Positions 61,474 through 64,000 of a stretch of DNA of 64,000 nucleotides are shown piece by piece (position 1 is the first letter of the stretch; each line of letters starts with the position of its first letter). The notes under the pieces were generated by a model, which saw nothing but the letters and a program-made list of their open reading frames with translations, ran no database searches and was not told the origin of the DNA. The translations under genes were made by a program, and so were the position numbers. This stretch comes from Delftia acidovorans (lineage in GTDB: Bacteria > Pseudomonadota > Gammaproteobacteria > Burkholderiales > Burkholderiaceae_C). The DNA lies in assembly GCA_031286585.1 (NCBI GenBank), contig JAITUC010000038.1:372001-436000 (forward strand), in the 5' to 3' direction.

Positions 61474-63819
61474 TCAGCGCCGCGCCCGGCGCCGCTGCAT
61501 CCCCAGACCGGCCAGCATGACGGCCAGGCCCATCAGCACCAGAGCGGGCACACCCGTGGCAGGCACCGACTCCGGCGTCGGCGCGGCAGCCACCGCTATC
61601 TCCTGGTCCCGCGAATTGTTGGCCGGCACCGGGTCGGTGGTCCCGCTGACCGCCGTCACGGTGGCTTTCAGGCTGCCCTGCGCGGTGGGCGTGAAGTTGA
61701 CCGTGCAGGAAATGCTGGAACCCGAGGCCAGCGGCGTGCCTGTCGGCACCGCAGGCGTGCACGAGGTACTGGCGCCCGCCGGCAGTCCTGCAATGGAGCA
61801 ATTGGCAAAGGCCGCCGCATTGGGGCCGGCATTCGTGCAGACGAACGATCCTTTCACGGGAACGCCCACATTGGCGGTTGCCGGCAGCGTGACGCTGGAG
61901 GCCCGCATGTCGGCCCGCTCCACCGGATTGAAGGGGTGAGCCCTGGTGTTGTTGGCCGGCACCGGGTCCACCGTGCTGCTGCTCGCCGTCACCAGGGCCG
62001 TGATGACGCCCGTGGTGGTGGGCGTGAAATCCACCGTGCAGGCAATGCTGCCGCCGGATGCCAGGGGCGAGCCCGTGGGCACGCTGGGTGAGCAGGACGT
62101 GGTCGCCCCGGCAGGTACGCCGGAGATCACGCACGACGCCGCCGTGGCCGGATTGGGTCCGGCATTGGTGCAACTGAAGCTGCCGGTCACCGGCACGCCC
62201 ACCGTCATGGTCATGGGAAGCGTGACGGCGGTGGCCTGCATGTCGGCCCTCTCGACGGGGCTGTAGGGACGCGAGGTCGTATTGTTGGCTGCCACCGGGT
62301 CCGGCGTGCCGCTGCGGGCGGTGACCAGGGCCGTGAATGCCCCGCCTGTCGTGGGCGTGAAGTCCACCGTGCAGGCAATGCTGGCGCCCGAAGCCAGCGG
62401 CGATCCCGTCGGAACGCTGGGCGTACAGGAGACCGAAGCCCCAGCAGGCAGGCCAGAAATGGCACACGAGGCTGCCGTGGCAGGACTGGGCCCCGCATTG
62501 GCGCAGCTGAAACTGCCGGACACGGGCGTGCCCACCGCCATGGAGGCGGGCAAGGTCAGTCCCGTCGCCTGCATGTCGGCCGCTGGCGCAACGGCCAGCA
62601 CGGCTGGGGTGGCGGGCTGGTTCAGGCCGATCAGGGTGAGATTGGCGGGCCCGTTGGTGAAGCTGCCTGTCGCAGTCGCCCGGACGTCGAGGCTCACCTC
62701 GCAAAAGGCCGCACCTTGGGCCAGGTCCCCGTTGGACACGGTCACGGTACTGCCGCCTGCGGCAGCCTGCACGACCGTGCCAGGACAGGTCGTGCTGGCA
62801 TTGCCTTCGACGACCAGCCCGGCAGGCAGGCTGTCGGTAAGCGACCAGCCCTGCTTGCGCAGCCGGTCCGTCGTATTGGTGATGGTCATCGTCAGCCGGG
62901 TGACCTGCCCGAGGTTGATGCTGGCTGGCGAGAACGCCTTGTCCAGCTGCGGCGTCACATCGATGATCTGCGCATTGTCGATCGCCGAATCATTGCCGTT
63001 CGAGGCAGTCTGGTCGTTGTGAAGGATGAAGCCCACCGAAGTCCCGCTGAAAAGCAGCGCGCCAGGAGAGGTCACGGTCTGGGCCATGGCGGGCTTGACG
63101 CTCGCCAAGCCAACGGCTGTCGTGTTGAACGAAGTGCCACCTGTACAGGCATCGACGGCGGTCGTGGAGATCGGCAGCTCCGCGCCAACGTCATTGACCA
63201 GGGAAAAGCGCAACAGCGGGTGAGCATAGCCTTGTGTACAAAAGGTTGCCACCACGTCGGCACGGGCCGTCAGAAATCTGCTGCTGGTACTCTGGCGTAT
63301 GTTGGTGGCTGTGCGAAAGGCAATGGCGCCAGCAGGAAAAATCGCTGACGATGTCAGCATCGCCATGACGTGATTGTTGCGTGCAGCCGCCGCCGCCTGT
63401 CCACGGTATCGGCCCGCAACTTCGGCCATTTGCTGCAGGCTGTTCCAGTTGCCTTGGGTACTGCAGGCCGTGATCATCGCCGTCGAATTCGGGTCCTGAC
63501 TGAATGACGTGACGATGCCGTTGCACTGATTGGCGCTCATCCGGTACAGAGGGTCAGCGGTATACATCTGACCTGCAGGATTCGCGCCCTTGTAGTGCAG
63601 AAGGTCCAATCCCTCCGTGGTGATGGCAGGATTCTGCGGATTCTCGAAGTCTTCGCTCCAGAGTATGACCGGCGCTGCCGGAGTCCCCGGGGCAGCGAGT
63701 GCCACTTGGCCCCAAAGGGCTGGCGCAAGCAAAGCGCCAACAAGCGACTTCCACAGGAGGCAGGCCGCAGGCCGCAGCCTGCGCCTGTCCGCCCCCACAA
63801 TCAGGCTTTCTATCTTCAT
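61474..63819 (-). CDS. Large secreted repeat protein with C-terminal sorting tail
   Basis: A 781-residue exported protein. The signal peptide covers about residues 1-45 (ending VALAAP). The N-terminal region (about 50-290) is a lectin-like or adhesin-like beta domain with no clear match. A DUF11/CARDB-like region follows (about 290-410, with FSPASINLGQVTRLTMTITNTT), then three tandem 111-residue repeats (residues 414, 525 and 636 on), each with four cysteines (two in SCxNAGP/ASC parts) and PDPVxANN. The C-terminus is VPATG, a hydrophobic segment and RRRARR, the tripartite shape of IPTL/PEP-CTERM exosortase tails. A strong promoter lies upstream. It is probably surface-anchored or released by an exosortase-type enzyme; none is in the window. 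Confidence 0.85.
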   Translation of the reverse strand: MKIESLIVGADRRRLRPAACLLWKSLVGALLAPALWGQVALAAPGTPAAPVILWSEDFENPQNPAITTEGLDLLHYKGANPAGQMYTADPLYRMSANQCNGIVTSFSQDPNSTAMITACSTQGNWNSLQQMAEVAGRYRGQAAAAARNNHVMAMLTSSAIFPAGAIAFRTATNIRQSTSSRFLTARADVVATFCTQGYAHPLLRFSLVNDVGAELPISTTAVDACTGGTSFNTTAVGLASVKPAMAQTVTSPGALLFSGTSVGFILHNDQTASNGNDSAIDNAQIIDVTPQLDKAFSPASINLGQVTRLTMTITNTTDRLRKQGWSLTDSLPAGLVVEGNASTTCPGTVVQAAAGGSTVTVSNGDLAQGAAFCEVSLDVRATATGSFTNGPANLTLIGLNQPATPAVLAVAPAADMQATGLTLPASMAVGTPVSGSFSCANAGPSPATAASCAISGLPAGASVSCTPSVPTGSPLASGASIACTVDFTPTTGGAFTALVTARSGTPDPVAANNTTSRPYSPVERADMQATAVTLPMTMTVGVPVTGSFSCTNAGPNPATAASCVISGVPAGATTSCSPSVPTGSPLASGGSIACTVDFTPTTTGVITALVTASSSTVDPVPANNTRAHPFNPVERADMRASSVTLPATANVGVPVKGSFVCTNAGPNAAAFANCSIAGLPAGASTSCTPAVPTGTPLASGSSISCTVNFTPTAQGSLKATVTAVSGTTDPVPANNSRDQEIAVAAAPTPESVPATGVPALVLMGLAVMLAGLGMQRRRARR
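61582..62580 (-). repeat. Three tandem 333-bp coding repeats
   Basis: Repeat units start at 62580, 62247 and 61914 (minus strand), each exactly 333 bases where measurable (111 residues, opening ADMQ or ADMR and closing PVER except in the last unit). Units 1 and 2 share long identical stretches such as VPTGSPLASG and SIACTVDFTPTT; unit 3 has diverged more. The equal length and frame suggest recent in-frame duplication and possible copy-number variation. Confidence 0.9.
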
Positions 63820-63933
63820 GACGATGCTCCCTCCCAAGCGCTGTGCTTTCGGAGGCCCGCCATGCTGTCAGGACCTGTGCTTTACATTCCTATGCAAGCA
63901 TCCTGGGACCTCCATGCTCCCGAGATGCGAATA

Positions 63934-63962
63934 TATAGAGAAAAACTATTCGAATTTGTCAA
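63934..63962 (-). promoter_or_regulatory. Near-consensus sigma70 promoter of the repeat protein
   Basis: On the minus strand, TTGACA (63962-63957, perfect) and TCTATA (63939-63934) with 17 bases between, inside a markedly A/T-rich patch. The leader to the ATG at 63819 would be about 108 bases. The rest of the region to base 64000 shows no gene. Confidence 0.75.
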
Positions 63963-64000
63963 CGATTGTCCAAACAAATAACCCCATGAGGGCAGTCAGC

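Noticed and set aside
61477..61570. VPATG tail read as a Gram-positive LPXTG sortase signal
   Set aside because: The organism is Gram-negative by all other evidence (lol genes, LolB, OM lipoproteins), and the hydrophobic-RRR tail fits exosortase-type signals better.

Overview
The window is chromosomal DNA from a high-G+C betaproteobacterium (about two thirds G+C by eye), most likely a member of the Comamonadaceae such as Delftia, Comamonas or Acidovorax. The evidence is the kind of genes and their order: two periplasmic Bug/TctC binding proteins, the fmdB-DUF502-aspS run, nudB-EEP nuclease-folE, tRNA-Gln-prs-rplY-pth, and hrcA/nadK-recN-rapZ. The genus is inferred; no rRNA or other marker is present. 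Gene density is high, nearly every gene has a recognisable family, and I see no insertion sequence, prophage, plasmid origin or CRISPR array.

Layout. 1-10.5 kb: the end of a PAS-type chemoreceptor, the lolCD lipoprotein-release transporter, a MarR regulator with a palindromic operator facing a Bug-sulfatase pair, recJ with its upstream partner, and a three-lipoprotein operon (CsgG-like, DUF4810, DUF799). 10.5-23.2 kb: two chemoreceptors (one with a CheR-tether pentapeptide), the yciV-yciO pair, an M50 protease, trpS, a response regulator/FecR-LysM/CHASE2-kinase signalling cassette, and two minus-strand tRNAs, each with its own promoter and terminator. 23.2-31.9 kb: hrcA divergent from nadK-recN-rapZ, then creBCD with a consensus-like CreB binding site before creD and an extra 80-residue gene. 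31.9-42.4 kb: mutY, a dynamin-like GTPase and mutM on the minus strand; a TPR protein, lolB, ispE, tRNA-Gln, prs, rplY and pth on the plus strand; a YfhL-type ferredoxin.

42.7-55.3 kb is the accessory-looking part: a complete dipeptide-type ABC transporter followed by an amidase, a second Bug protein, an AraC regulator, an alpha/beta hydrolase, a LysE exporter, a DUF429 protein and an EamA transporter. 55.4-61.3 kb is a minus-strand housekeeping block: fmdB, DUF502, aspS, a lipoprotein, nudB, an EEP-family nuclease and folE. FolE and NudB catalyse consecutive folate-pathway steps. 61.4-64 kb holds a large secreted protein with three 111-residue repeats and a C-terminal sorting-type tail, behind a near-consensus sigma70 promoter.

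Themes are lipoprotein and envelope biology (lolCD, lolB, four further lipoproteins, creD, the surface repeat protein), signal transduction (three chemoreceptors, two two-component systems) and DNA repair (recJ, recN, mutY, mutM). The most promising poorly described systems are the three-lipoprotein operon, the FecR-LysM/CHASE2 signalling cassette and the repeat surface protein.
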